Below, piece after piece: positions 24,505 to 33,079 of a stretch of 64,000 nt of DNA. Both the position numbers and the translations under genes were made by a program. Numbering within the stretch: the first letter of the stretch is position 1; every line of letters starts with the position of its first letter. Under the pieces are notes generated by a model. The model ran no database searches, was not told where the DNA came from, and was given only the letters and a program-made list of their open reading frames with translations. The stretch is taken from contig JBJOKE010000028.1 of NCBI GenBank assembly GCA_046046245.1, forward strand, positions 62,001-126,000, read 5' to 3'. The stretch comes from UBA4615 sp046046245 (GTDB taxonomy: Bacteria > Pseudomonadota > Gammaproteobacteria > Burkholderiales > Burkholderiaceae_E).

Positions 24505-26358
24505 TCACGGATAGAACAGCGCGACCGTGTAGCCGGTCGGCTGCAGGCCGCCGTGCTCGAGCGCCAGCTTCAGCGGCCGCTCGGTGCCGCCGGGGAGCCC
24601 CGCCTCGCGCTGCAGCGCGTCCGGCAGGTAGGCCTCGGCGGGAATGACCTTGCGGACCAGCAGCGCGCCGGCGCTGTCGGTCAGCGTGAGCTCCATCGCC
24701 GGGAAGCCGACCACGTGGCCGCTGCGGTTGCGCAGCACCGCCGACAGCTGAAGCGCGTCGGGCGCGCCCGCGGCCTGCAGCTCGAAGCCCTCGATCGTCA
24801 GCGCGTCGAGGTCGCGGGGCGGCCGAGGTTCCGCGCCGAACGGCGACAGCATCGCGCCGAGCACGGGGGCGAGCCAGGGCGCGCGGGCCGCGATGCCGTC
24901 GCGCCAGCCGACCACGGCCTGCAGGCCCAGCAGCAGCGAAAGCACCGCGGCGGCGGCCCACGCCGCCGGCGACAGGGCGAGGCCCAGCCCGCGGCTGCGG
25001 ACCCGCCGGCCGGGGAAGTAGTCGATCGCGGCGTCGGCGTCGTGCGGCGCACGGGGCGCGAGCGCGACCGGCGGCGGCTCGGGCACGAGGGTGTCGGCAT
25101 GCGGGTCGAGGTGCGGACCGTCCTCGGACGCGGGCCGGCCCTCGGGCCGCAGCAGGGTGATCGGATCGGGCTCGACCGGCTCGCGCGGCGCGGCGCCGGC
25201 GTCCGCCGGTACGGGGCCGATGGCCGTGTCCGGCAGGAAGAACGCGGTCTTCAGGTCCTCGTCGGCCGGGATGATCGTCTGCGGGCCCTCGGCGGGCGGC
25301 CACGGACGCGTCGGGCGCGCGAGCAGTTCGTCGAGGTCGGGCGTCGGGGGGCGTCGGGCCTCGGCCGGGGCGGGCAGTGCCGGCAGGCCGTCGGGTGCGC
25401 GGTTCGACGCGCGGTCGGCGGCGGTGGCCGGCGCCCCGGCGGTGGTCTGCCCACCGGCAGGGGCCGCGGCCTCGGTCGAGGCGGGGGCGTGTACCGCAGG
25501 CTGCGCCGGCGCCTCGGCCTGCCGCGACGCGGGCTCGGGAAGCGGTGACGGCGCTGGCGAATCGACCTGCGGCGACGCGAACGCATCGGACGTCGGGGGC
25601 GCCGACGGCGCGACGATCGACGCGGCGAGCGCGAACGGATCGACGACCGGCGGGTCGTCGCGCAGCGAGCGCTCGTGGACGGCGTGAGCGGCCGCGGCCC
25701 ACGGGTCCATGCCCGGTGGCAGCGCGCGGAGCGGCTCGACGCTCGACCCGGGCGACGGGGCCGGGGGGGCGTGCGGGAAGGCCGCGGACGCGTCGGAAGA
25801 CGGCTCGGCCTGCGCGCGGAACGCCGGCGGCGGCGACGAGGTCGTCGGCAGGGGCGCCGGCGCGGCCGACGGCACGGTGATCGTCGTCGAGCCCGCGGCC
25901 GGCCAGGTCGACCCGCTCCCCGCGTCCGGCGACGCGGTCCGTTCGAACGCGCCGGAGATCCCGCCCGACGCGGTCACCAGGCCGCCGCCGGTCCCCGATC
26001 CCGGCGCATCGCCTGCCCCCGCACCCGGCGCCGACACCAGCGATCCCGCGAAGCCCGGTCCCGTGGTGCCGGGTCCCGTGGTGCCTGGTGCGGCGATCGT
26101 CGGCGGAACCGCCGCCGGCCCGCCGCGTCCCGGCGTCGCGGCGCCCGCGCCCGCCGGCGCCGCGCCCTGCGCCGCCCCGCGCTCACGCGCGGCCCGCTGC
26201 GCGGCCCGTGCCGCATCGTCGACGTAGCGCAGGTAGTCGATGCCGGAGAAGACGTGCTGGCAGACGCCGCACCGCACCAGCCCGCGGCGCAGCTTCAGCT
26301 GGTCGGGAACGACCTTGAAGCTGGTCTTGCACTGGGGGCAGGTCGTCGCGAGCGCCAT
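24505..26358 (-). CDS. Zinc-ribbon and DUF3426 domain membrane protein
   Basis: 617 residues. An MJ0042-type zinc ribbon opens the protein (Cys7, Cys10, Cys30, Cys33). A very long Pro/Ala/Gly-rich low-complexity stretch (about 50-445) follows, then one membrane helix (SPAAWAAAAVLSLLLGLQAVVGW) and a C-terminal DUF3426 domain (about 500-617). The family is common in betaproteobacteria and next to prmA; no function has been shown. The topology implies a cytoplasmic zinc ribbon and a periplasmic DUF3426. The low-complexity linker is unusually long and probably expandable. It starts 9 bp after prmA and is cotranscribed with it. Confidence 0.85.
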   Translation of the reverse strand: MALATTCPQCKTSFKVVPDQLKLRRGLVRCGVCQHVFSGIDYLRYVDDAARAAQRAARERGAAQGAAPAGAGAATPGRGGPAAVPPTIAAPGTTGPGTTGPGFAGSLVSAPGAGAGDAPGSGTGGGLVTASGGISGAFERTASPDAGSGSTWPAAGSTTITVPSAAPAPLPTTSSPPPAFRAQAEPSSDASAAFPHAPPAPSPGSSVEPLRALPPGMDPWAAAAHAVHERSLRDDPPVVDPFALAASIVAPSAPPTSDAFASPQVDSPAPSPLPEPASRQAEAPAQPAVHAPASTEAAAPAGGQTTAGAPATAADRASNRAPDGLPALPAPAEARRPPTPDLDELLARPTRPWPPAEGPQTIIPADEDLKTAFFLPDTAIGPVPADAGAAPREPVEPDPITLLRPEGRPASEDGPHLDPHADTLVPEPPPVALAPRAPHDADAAIDYFPGRRVRSRGLGLALSPAAWAAAAVLSLLLGLQAVVGWRDGIAARAPWLAPVLGAMLSPFGAEPRPPRDLDALTIEGFELQAAGAPDALQLSAVLRNRSGHVVGFPAMELTLTDSAGALLVRKVIPAEAYLPDALQREAGLPGGTERPLKLALEHGGLQPTGYTVALFYP

Positions 26359-26367
26359 CGCAGCCGA

Positions 26368-27279
26368 TCATCGGGGTTTGGTGCCGGCCAGGCAAGCCCA
26401 GCCCTCCGCGAGCCCCACGGCCGCCACCGGCAGCCGCGGCGCGTAGACCGCAGCCACCTCGTCGACCTGCCGCTCGAGCACGCCCGACAGCACGAGCACC
26501 CCGCCCGGCTTCACCAGGTCGGTCAGCACCGGCGCGAGCAGCTTCAGCGGGCTCGACAGGATGTTCGCGACGACCACGTCGGCCGGCTCGGGCCGCGCGT
26601 CCGAGGTCGAGCGCACCTCGACCGTCACCCGGTTGCGTGCGGCATTGTCGGCGGTCGCCACCAGGGCCTGCGGGTCGATGTCGACGCCGACCACGCGCGC
26701 CGCGCCGAGCCGCGCCGCGGCGATCGCGAGGATGCCCGAGCCGCATCCGTAGTCGATCACGGTCGAACCCGGCGGCAGCGCGCGCTCGAGCCACTGCAGG
26801 CAGAGCCGGGTCGTCGGATGGCTGCCCGTGCCGAAGGCGAGACCGGGGTCGAGCACGATCTCGATCCGACCGGGGTCGCCGCCCGCATGCCAGCTCGGCG
26901 CGATCACGAGGCGTTCGCCGATCGGGATCGGCTCGAACTGCGACTGCGTGAGCCGCACCCAGTCCTGGTCCGGCACGAAGCGGACCTCGAGGATCGGCGG
27001 CGCCGCCGCGCCGCGCTCTGCCGCGGCCGCCTCGAGCACCGCCCGCGGATCGGCCTGCGCATCGAGCAGTGCGGCGAGCACGGTCCGCCGCCAGCCGGGC
27101 ACGACCTCGGCGGCGGCCGCCGGCATCCCGGGCTCGCCGTACAGCGGCTGCTCGTCGGGCGATTCGGCGTCCGCGTCCTCGGCCTGGACCGACAGCGCGC
27201 CCGCCTCGAGCAGCGCGTCGCTCCAGGGCTCGGCCTCGTCGCGGCCGACTTCGATCCGGAGTTCGTGCCAGCCGTTCAT
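26368..27279 (-). CDS. prmA: Ribosomal protein L11 methyltransferase
   Basis: 303 residues. SAM-binding motif I is VIDYGCGSGILAIAAARLGA, with GLAFGTGSHPTTRLCLQWLE in front and VVANILSSPLKLLAP as the active-site NIL motif. PrmA trimethylates several positions of ribosomal protein L11. The start at 27279 (MNGWHELRIE) is the conserved N-terminus; an in-frame ATG at 27330 would add 17 residues without homology. It lies 58 bp after accC in the same direction, the usual betaproteobacterial order accB-accC-prmA. Confidence 0.94.
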   Translation of the reverse strand: MNGWHELRIEVGRDEAEPWSDALLEAGALSVQAEDADAESPDEQPLYGEPGMPAAAAEVVPGWRRTVLAALLDAQADPRAVLEAAAAERGAAAPPILEVRFVPDQDWVRLTQSQFEPIPIGERLVIAPSWHAGGDPGRIEIVLDPGLAFGTGSHPTTRLCLQWLERALPPGSTVIDYGCGSGILAIAAARLGAARVVGVDIDPQALVATADNAARNRVTVEVRSTSDARPEPADVVVANILSSPLKLLAPVLTDLVKPGGVLVLSGVLERQVDEVAAVYAPRLPVAAVGLAEGWACLAGTKPR

Positions 27280-27337
27280 CGTCGATGTCCTGCATGGGGC
27301 CGCGTCGCCGCGGCCGACGGTCCGGCGCACGCGGCCG

Positions 27338-28687
27338 TCAGACCTTGCGCTGCGCGAGCTTCTGCTCGAGGTAGTGGATCGACGTGCCGCCGGCGACGAA
27401 GCGCGAGTCGGCCAGCATCTCGCGGTGCAGCGGCAGGTTGGTCAGGATGCCCTCGACCACCATCTCCGACAGCGCGATCCGCATCCGCCGCAGCGCCTGC
27501 TCGCGGGTGTCGCCGGTGGCGATGACCTTGCCGATCATCGAGTCGTAGTTCGGCGGCACGAAATAGTTCGCGTAGGCGTGCGAATCGACGCGGATGCCCG
27601 GGCCGCCCGGCGGGTGCCAGCCGGTGATCCGTCCCGGCGAGGGCGTGAACCTGAACGGATCCTCGGCGTTGATCCGGCACTCGATCGCGTGGCCCTTGAG
27701 CGTGATGTCGCGCTGGCGAAAGCGCAGCTTCTCGCCGGCGGCGATCCGGATCTGCTCCTGCACGATGTCGATGCCGGTGATCTGCTCGGTCACCGGATGC
27801 TCGACCTGCACGCGCGTGTTCATCTCGATGAAGTAGAACTCGCCGTCCTCGAACAGGAACTCGAAGGTGCCCGCGCCGCGGTAGCCGAGCTTCTTGCAGG
27901 CGTCGGCGCAGCGCGCGCCGATCCGGTCGATCAGCCGCCGTGCGATGCCAGGCGCGGGTGCCTCCTCGATCACCTTCTGGTGGCGCCGCTGCATCGAGCA
28001 GTCGCGCTCGCCGAGGTAGACCGCGTTGCGGAACTCGTCGGCCAGCACCTGGATCTCGATGTGGCGGGGGTTCTCGAGGAACTTCTCGAGGTAGACGGCC
28101 GGGTTGCCGAAGGCCGCGCCCGCCTCGCTGCGGGTCATCGTCACCGCGTTCAGCAGCGCGGCCTCGGTGTAGACCACGCGCATGCCGCGGCCGCCGCCGC
28201 CGCCCGAGGCCTTGATGATCACCGGGTAGCCGACCGCGCGGGCGATCTTGACGATCTCCTTCGCGTCCTCGGGCAGCGCGCCCTCGGAGCCGGGCACGAC
28301 CGGCACGCCGGCGGCCTTCATCGCGTCCTTGGCGCTGACCTTGTCGCCCATGATGCGGATCGACTCGGGGCGGGGGCCGATGAACACGAAGCCGCTCTTC
28401 TCGACGCGCTCGGCGAAGTCCGCGTTCTCCGACAGGAAGCCGTAGCCGGGATGGATCGCCTCGGAGTCGGTCACCTCGGCGGCCGAGATGATCGCCGGGA
28501 TGTTCAGGTAGCTCTCTCGCGACGGGGCCGGGCCGATGCAGACCGACTCGTCGGCGAGCTTCACGTACTTCGCCTCGGTGTCGGCCTCGGAGTGCACGAC
28601 CACCGTCTTGATGCCGAGCTCGCGGCAGGCGCGCTGGATCCTCAGCGCGATCTCGCCGCGGTTCGCGATCAGGATCTTGTCGAACAT
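27338..28687 (-). CDS. accC: Acetyl-CoA carboxylase, biotin carboxylase subunit
   Basis: 449 residues, full length. ATP-grasp features: KASGGGGGRGMRV glycine-rich loop, CSMQRRHQKVIEEAPAP, and FIEMNTRVQVEHPVTE with metal-binding Glu and the carboxylation-site residues. It carboxylates the biotin carried by AccB with ATP and bicarbonate in the first step of fatty-acid synthesis. It starts 7 bp after accB, so the two are translated together in near-equal amounts. Confidence 0.97.
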   Translation of the reverse strand: MFDKILIANRGEIALRIQRACRELGIKTVVVHSEADTEAKYVKLADESVCIGPAPSRESYLNIPAIISAAEVTDSEAIHPGYGFLSENADFAERVEKSGFVFIGPRPESIRIMGDKVSAKDAMKAAGVPVVPGSEGALPEDAKEIVKIARAVGYPVIIKASGGGGGRGMRVVYTEAALLNAVTMTRSEAGAAFGNPAVYLEKFLENPRHIEIQVLADEFRNAVYLGERDCSMQRRHQKVIEEAPAPGIARRLIDRIGARCADACKKLGYRGAGTFEFLFEDGEFYFIEMNTRVQVEHPVTEQITGIDIVQEQIRIAAGEKLRFRQRDITLKGHAIECRINAEDPFRFTPSPGRITGWHPPGGPGIRVDSHAYANYFVPPNYDSMIGKVIATGDTREQALRRMRIALSEMVVEGILTNLPLHREMLADSRFVAGGTSIHYLEQKLAQRKV

Positions 28688-28694
28688 CGCCGCG

Positions 28695-29174
<480 letters not shown>

Positions 29175-29215
29175 GGCGATGTCCTGGCGGGTGGGCGTCG
29201 GCGGTAGGGCGCGCG

Positions 29216-29659
29216 TCAGCGCCGGACCGTCTCGATCGCGAACTGCAGTGCGCACCGGTACCCGGTCGGGCCGAGTCCGGCGATCACGCCGACCGCGAGG
29301 TCGGAGAAATAGGAGTGGTGGCGGAAGGACTCGCGCCTGTGAACGTTCGACAGGTGAACTTCGACGAACGGGATCGCAACGCCGGCGAGCGCATCGCGGA
29401 TCGCGACGCTGGTGTGGGTGAACGCGGCCGGGTTGATGACGATGAAGTCGACGTTCGCGTCTCGGGCGGCATGGATGCGGTCGACGAGCGCGCCCTCGTG
29501 ATTGCTCTGGAAGGACTCGACACGCACGCCGGCCGATGCGCCTTCGGTGCGCAGCATCGCGTCGATCTGGGCGAGCGTGGTGGCGCCGTAGACGCCGGGC
29601 TCGCGGGTGCCGAGCAGGTTCAGGTTGGGTCCGTGCAGCACCCAGATCGTCTTGTCCAT
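29216..29659 (-). CDS. aroQ: Type II 3-dehydroquinate dehydratase
   Basis: 147 residues, the usual length of the dodecameric type II enzyme. Signatures: LHGPNLNLLGTREPGVYG (catalytic Tyr in the flexible loop), SNHEGALVDRI, VINPAAFTHTSVAIRDA and VEVHLSNVHRRESFRHHS with the catalytic His. It dehydrates 3-dehydroquinate in the shikimate pathway; aroE for the next step is also in this window (42449). The neighbourhood aroQ-accB-accC is conserved widely among proteobacteria. Confidence 0.96.
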   Translation of the reverse strand: MDKTIWVLHGPNLNLLGTREPGVYGATTLAQIDAMLRTEGASAGVRVESFQSNHEGALVDRIHAARDANVDFIVINPAAFTHTSVAIRDALAGVAIPFVEVHLSNVHRRESFRHHSYFSDLAVGVIAGLGPTGYRCALQFAIETVRR

Positions 29660-29806
29660 CCAACTGCGGCCATGTTGCGGCGAACGGCGCGGATTGTGCG
29701 CGGAGTGGGGCGTACTGTCCAGCCTGTCGCCCGCCGCCCGGTTGCCGTCGGATATCGCGCAGAGCGGTCGCCGGTGTGCTCCGCCCCGTATCCGGGGTGA
29801 CTCGGC

Positions 29807-30355
29807 TCAGCCGATCAAGGCGGTCGCCATGCCCCGGAGACGAGCGATGTCGACCCGCCCGACCAGTCGGTGGGCGATCCGACCGCCGGCACCCACGAGC
29901 ACCGTGTAGGGCAGCACGCCCGCCTGGTTGCCGAATTGCCGGGCCAGCTCGCTGCCGCCCATCCCGGCGACCACGAGAGGATAGGAGACCGGGAATTTCG
30001 AGGCGAAATCCGCGATCTTGGCAGCTGAATCGATGCCGATTCCCAGCATCGCCAGGCCCTTCGGAGACAGCTCGGCGTGCAGCGCCGACAACTCGGGCAT
30101 CTCCTCGATGCAGGGGGCGCACCAGGTCGCCCAGAAGTTCACCACCAGCGGCCGGCCGGCGAAGCGCGACAGGGCCAGCGGACCGCCGGCGGCATCGGGC
30201 AGGGTCTGGCCTAGGAGCAGCGAGACCGCCTCGTCCGCCGGCTGGGCGGGACGCAGCCGTTGCCAGCCGGCCACGGCGCCGAGCCCCGCGGCGGCGACCG
30301 CGAGCCCGCCGGCCACGAGCCAGGGCCGGCGCGCCGGGGCCGGCGGCGAGGTCAC
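29807..30355 (-). CDS. TlpA/ResA-like membrane-anchored thioredoxin
   Basis: 182 residues. One N-terminal membrane anchor (about 11-30), then a thioredoxin fold with active-site WCAPC (Cys79, Cys82) inside VVNFWATWCAPCIEEMPEL and the cis-Pro region GVLPYTVLVG. Facing the periplasm, it would reduce disulfides, for example of apocytochrome c. It overlaps the preceding gene by 4 bp (GTGA) and ends 147 bp before aroQ. Confidence 0.9.
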   Translation of the reverse strand: MTSPPAPARRPWLVAGGLAVAAAGLGAVAGWQRLRPAQPADEAVSLLLGQTLPDAAGGPLALSRFAGRPLVVNFWATWCAPCIEEMPELSALHAELSPKGLAMLGIGIDSAAKIADFASKFPVSYPLVVAGMGGSELARQFGNQAGVLPYTVLVGAGGRIAHRLVGRVDIARLRGMATALIG

Positions 30356-31020
30356 CGCAGGTCTCCGGGCGTGGCCGCGAGCAGCCGCTCGACGCCGGCG
30401 GCGTCGCCGCGCTCGGCGGGCACGCCCTTCAGCGCGCCGCGCAGGTCGTCCTGCGGGTAGAGGGACAGCATCACCGGCTCGCCCCGCCAGGTCATCGTCA
30501 GCGCCTCGACGTCCCCGCGACCGCCGTCGCCACGGAAGTGAGGCACTTCGCCCACCTCGAAGTCATGGCCGTCGTCGAGCAGGCGGATCTCGATGTCCTT
30601 CACGTCATCATGGAAGAGTTGGAGGTGGATCGGGGCATGTTCGGCGACGATGCCCTTCCAGACGGCGCCGGTCAGGTGCGGCCGAAAGTCGGCGAGATCG
30701 CGCATCAGCGCCAGCGCCACGCGGCGCATCCGCGCGACCCGGGCCGGGTGCCCGTCGTCGAACAGGGCGAGGTGCTCGCGCAGCGCCTCGTCGATCTCGG
30801 CGTTGTCGGGCATCGCGCCGCGGGGCGGCGCCGAGCCGTCGAGCAGCTGCTGGACCGCCTTGCGCTTCGCGCTGCCGTAGTCGAGGCCGGTCTCGGCGAC
30901 GAGCCGGGCGGCGGCGGCGGCGAGCTCGCGGCGCAGCGGATCGGCAGCCGGCAACGGCGCGACGGTGCCGGGAGGACGCGGGATCGCGTCGTCGGGGGCG
31001 GGGAGGGCGTGGTCGGACAT
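30352..31020 (-). CDS. Unrecognised protein encoded opposite mpl
   Basis: 222 residues. I do not recognise a catalytic motif. Visible features are a Pro-rich N-terminus (1-30), a helical LDYGSAKRKAVQQLLDG segment, a charged region AEIDEALREHLALFDDGHP, and a C-terminal half with strand-like stretches (APIHLQLFHDDVKDIEIRLLD, ALTMTWRGEPVMLSLY). Proteins of this kind regularly sit divergent from mpl and upstream of a TlpA-like gene in Burkholderiales; a nucleotidyltransferase-like fold has been suggested for relatives but I cannot confirm it. It shares a 4-bp overlap with the TlpA-like gene, so the two are coupled. Confidence 0.7.
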   Translation of the reverse strand: MSDHALPAPDDAIPRPPGTVAPLPAADPLRRELAAAAARLVAETGLDYGSAKRKAVQQLLDGSAPPRGAMPDNAEIDEALREHLALFDDGHPARVARMRRVALALMRDLADFRPHLTGAVWKGIVAEHAPIHLQLFHDDVKDIEIRLLDDGHDFEVGEVPHFRGDGGRGDVEALTMTWRGEPVMLSLYPQDDLRGALKGVPAERGDAAGVERLLAATPGDLR

Positions 31021-31094
31021 CGGTACCGCGGTCCGTGGGGCAGGCCGGTCGCCGCAGGGCGCCGGTCGACGGGCGAGGCAGTGTATCCGATCGG

Positions 31095-31100
31095 TAGAAT
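31095..31100 (+). promoter_or_regulatory. Possible -10 of a leaderless mpl transcript
   Basis: TAGAAT ends 6 bp before the mpl ATG at 31107, which places the expected transcription start at the A of the start codon. The -35 region (around 31072) is poor. No Shine-Dalgarno can fit between. Confidence 0.45.
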
Positions 31101-31106
31101 CCCCTG

Positions 31107-32474
31107 ATGCACCTCCACATCCTCGGCATCTGCGGGACCTTCATGGGCGGTCTGGCCGCGATCGCCCGCGAGGCGGGGCACCGGGTCACCGGCTGCGACG
31201 CCAACGTCTACCCGCCGATGAGCGACCAGCTGCGGGCGCTCGGCATCGACCTGATCGAGGGCTTCGACGCGTCGCAGCTCGACCTGGCACCGGACGTCTG
31301 GGTGGTGGGCAACGTGGTCTCGCGCGGCAACCCGCTGATGGAGGCGATCCTCGACGCTCGGCAGCCCTACACCAGCGGGCCGCAGTGGCTGTCGGATCAC
31401 GTGCTCGCCGGCCGTCGCGTGCTGGCGGTGGCCGGCACCCACGGCAAGACCACCACCGCATCGCTGCTGGCGTGGATCCTCGAGGCCTGCGGTCGTGCGC
31501 CGGGCTTCCTGATCGGCGGCGTTCCGGTCGACTTCCCGTTCTCCGCGCGGCTGTCGACGCCCGACGCGCCCTTCGTCATCGAGGCCGACGAATACGACAC
31601 CGCGTTCTTCGACAAGCGCTCGAAGTTCGTCCATTACCGGCCGACGACCGCGATCCTGAACAACCTCGAGTTCGATCACGCCGACATCTTTCCGGATCTC
31701 GCCGCGATCGAGACGCAGTTCCATCATCTTGTCCGAACCGTGCCGCGCAGTGGGCGGCTGGTGACGAACGGCGCGCAGGCTTCGCTCGCTCGGGTGCTGG
31801 CGCGCGGATGCTGGAGCGAACGCGTCGAATTCGATACCGATGCGGGTTGGCACGAGGCGGAAGTGGTCGAGGGCCCGGAGGCCACCGAGTTCGACGTGAT
31901 GCGGGGCGAGGAGCGGATCGGCCGCTGCCGGCTGCCGCTCGCCGGCCGCCACAACCGGTCGAACGCGATCGCCGCGATCGCGGCCGCCGAGCATGCCGGC
32001 GCGGCCCCGGCCGACGCGATCGCCGCGCTCGCCCGCTTCGGCGGCGTCAAGCGCCGGCTCGAGGTCCGCGGTGCCGCCGCGGGCGTCACCGTCATCGACG
32101 ACTTCGCCCACCATCCGAGCGCGATCGAGACGACGATCGCCGGCCTGCGGGCGCGGCTCGCACCGGGGGAGCGGATCCTCGCCGTGGTCGAGCCCCGTTC
32201 GAACACGATGAAGCTGGGTGCGATGAAGGCGCTGCTGCCCGGCAGCCTCGACGGTGCGGAGCGCACCTACTGCTTCGCCGGCGGCCTCGGCTGGGACGCG
32301 GCCGCGGCGCTCGCGCCGCTCGGCGACCGGGCGGCGGTCTTCGCCGACCTCGACGCGCTGGTGTCGGCCGTGGCCGGCGACGCGCGGCCCGGCGACCGTG
32401 TGCTGGTGATGAGCAACGGCGGCTTCGGCGGCGTGCACGGCCGGCTGCTGGCGGCGCTCGCGGCCCGGGGCTGA
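31107..32474 (+). CDS. mpl: UDP-N-acetylmuramate:L-alanyl-gamma-D-glutamyl-meso-diaminopimelate ligase
   Basis: 455 residues. Mur-ligase family with ATP loop GTHGKT (110-115), the Mpl-type start MHLHILGICGTFMGGLA, ADEYDTAFFDKRSKF carrying the carbamylated or acidic region, and VIDDFAHHPSAIETTI. It reattaches recycled murein tripeptide to UDP-MurNAc, feeding cell-wall synthesis; AmpD (16207) supplies the upstream step of the same recycling route. The start at 31107 gives the conserved N-terminus. It is followed after 14 bp by an esterase gene. Confidence 0.96.
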   Translation: MHLHILGICGTFMGGLAAIAREAGHRVTGCDANVYPPMSDQLRALGIDLIEGFDASQLDLAPDVWVVGNVVSRGNPLMEAILDARQPYTSGPQWLSDHVLAGRRVLAVAGTHGKTTTASLLAWILEACGRAPGFLIGGVPVDFPFSARLSTPDAPFVIEADEYDTAFFDKRSKFVHYRPTTAILNNLEFDHADIFPDLAAIETQFHHLVRTVPRSGRLVTNGAQASLARVLARGCWSERVEFDTDAGWHEAEVVEGPEATEFDVMRGEERIGRCRLPLAGRHNRSNAIAAIAAAEHAGAAPADAIAALARFGGVKRRLEVRGAAAGVTVIDDFAHHPSAIETTIAGLRARLAPGERILAVVEPRSNTMKLGAMKALLPGSLDGAERTYCFAGGLGWDAAAALAPLGDRAAVFADLDALVSAVAGDARPGDRVLVMSNGGFGGVHGRLLAALAARG

Positions 32475-32488
32475 CCGGATCGCCGACG

Positions 32489-33064
32489 ATGATCGTCTAT
32501 CTGCATGGCTTCCGGTCGTCGCCCGCGTCGTTCAAGGCGCGGATGATCGGCGAGCGGATGGCCGCGCTGGGCCGCGCCGCCGACTATGCGTGCCCGGCGC
32601 TGCCGGTCTCGCCGCGCGCGGCGATCGGCCTCGTCGAATCGACGTTCCGCCTCGGACCCGACGACACGCTGGTGGGCAGCTCGCTCGGCGGCTGCTACGC
32701 GACGCATCTCGCCGAGCGCCACGGCTGCCGCGCGGTGCTGCTGAACCCGGCGACGCGGCCGGCCGCGGGGCTCGCCCGCTACCTCGGGCCGCAGACGATG
32801 TTCCACGATCCGTCGGTCGGCTTCGAGCTGCGGCCGGCGCATCTCGACGAGCTGCGCGCGATCGAGGTCGACGCGATCACCCGGCCGGAGCGCTACTTCC
32901 TCGTCGCGGCCACCGGCGACGAGCTCCTCGACTGGACCCGGATGGTCGCGTTCTACCCCGGCGCGCGGCAGCGCGTGATCGAGGGCAGCGACCACGGGCT
33001 GTCGGATTTCGCCGAGCACCTGGACGCGGTGCTGGCCTTCGCCGGGCTTCCGGTCGCGGGCTGA
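32489..33064 (+). CDS. YqiA-like alpha/beta-hydrolase (esterase)
   Basis: 191 residues. N-terminal MIVYLHGFRSSPASFKARM, nucleophile elbow GSSLGGCYA, an acid in VAATGDELLDW and the catalytic His in EGSDHGLSDF. This is the small YqiA/YcfP-type serine hydrolase family; relatives hydrolyse short acyl esters, the physiological substrate being unknown. The ATG at 32489 lies 14 bp after mpl and starts the protein exactly at the first strand. It is convergent with the deacylase gene, 15 bp away. Confidence 0.87.
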   Translation: MIVYLHGFRSSPASFKARMIGERMAALGRAADYACPALPVSPRAAIGLVESTFRLGPDDTLVGSSLGGCYATHLAERHGCRAVLLNPATRPAAGLARYLGPQTMFHDPSVGFELRPAHLDELRAIEVDAITRPERYFLVAATGDELLDWTRMVAFYPGARQRVIEGSDHGLSDFAEHLDAVLAFAGLPVAG

Positions 33065-33079
33065 CTCGCGCCGGGGCGG

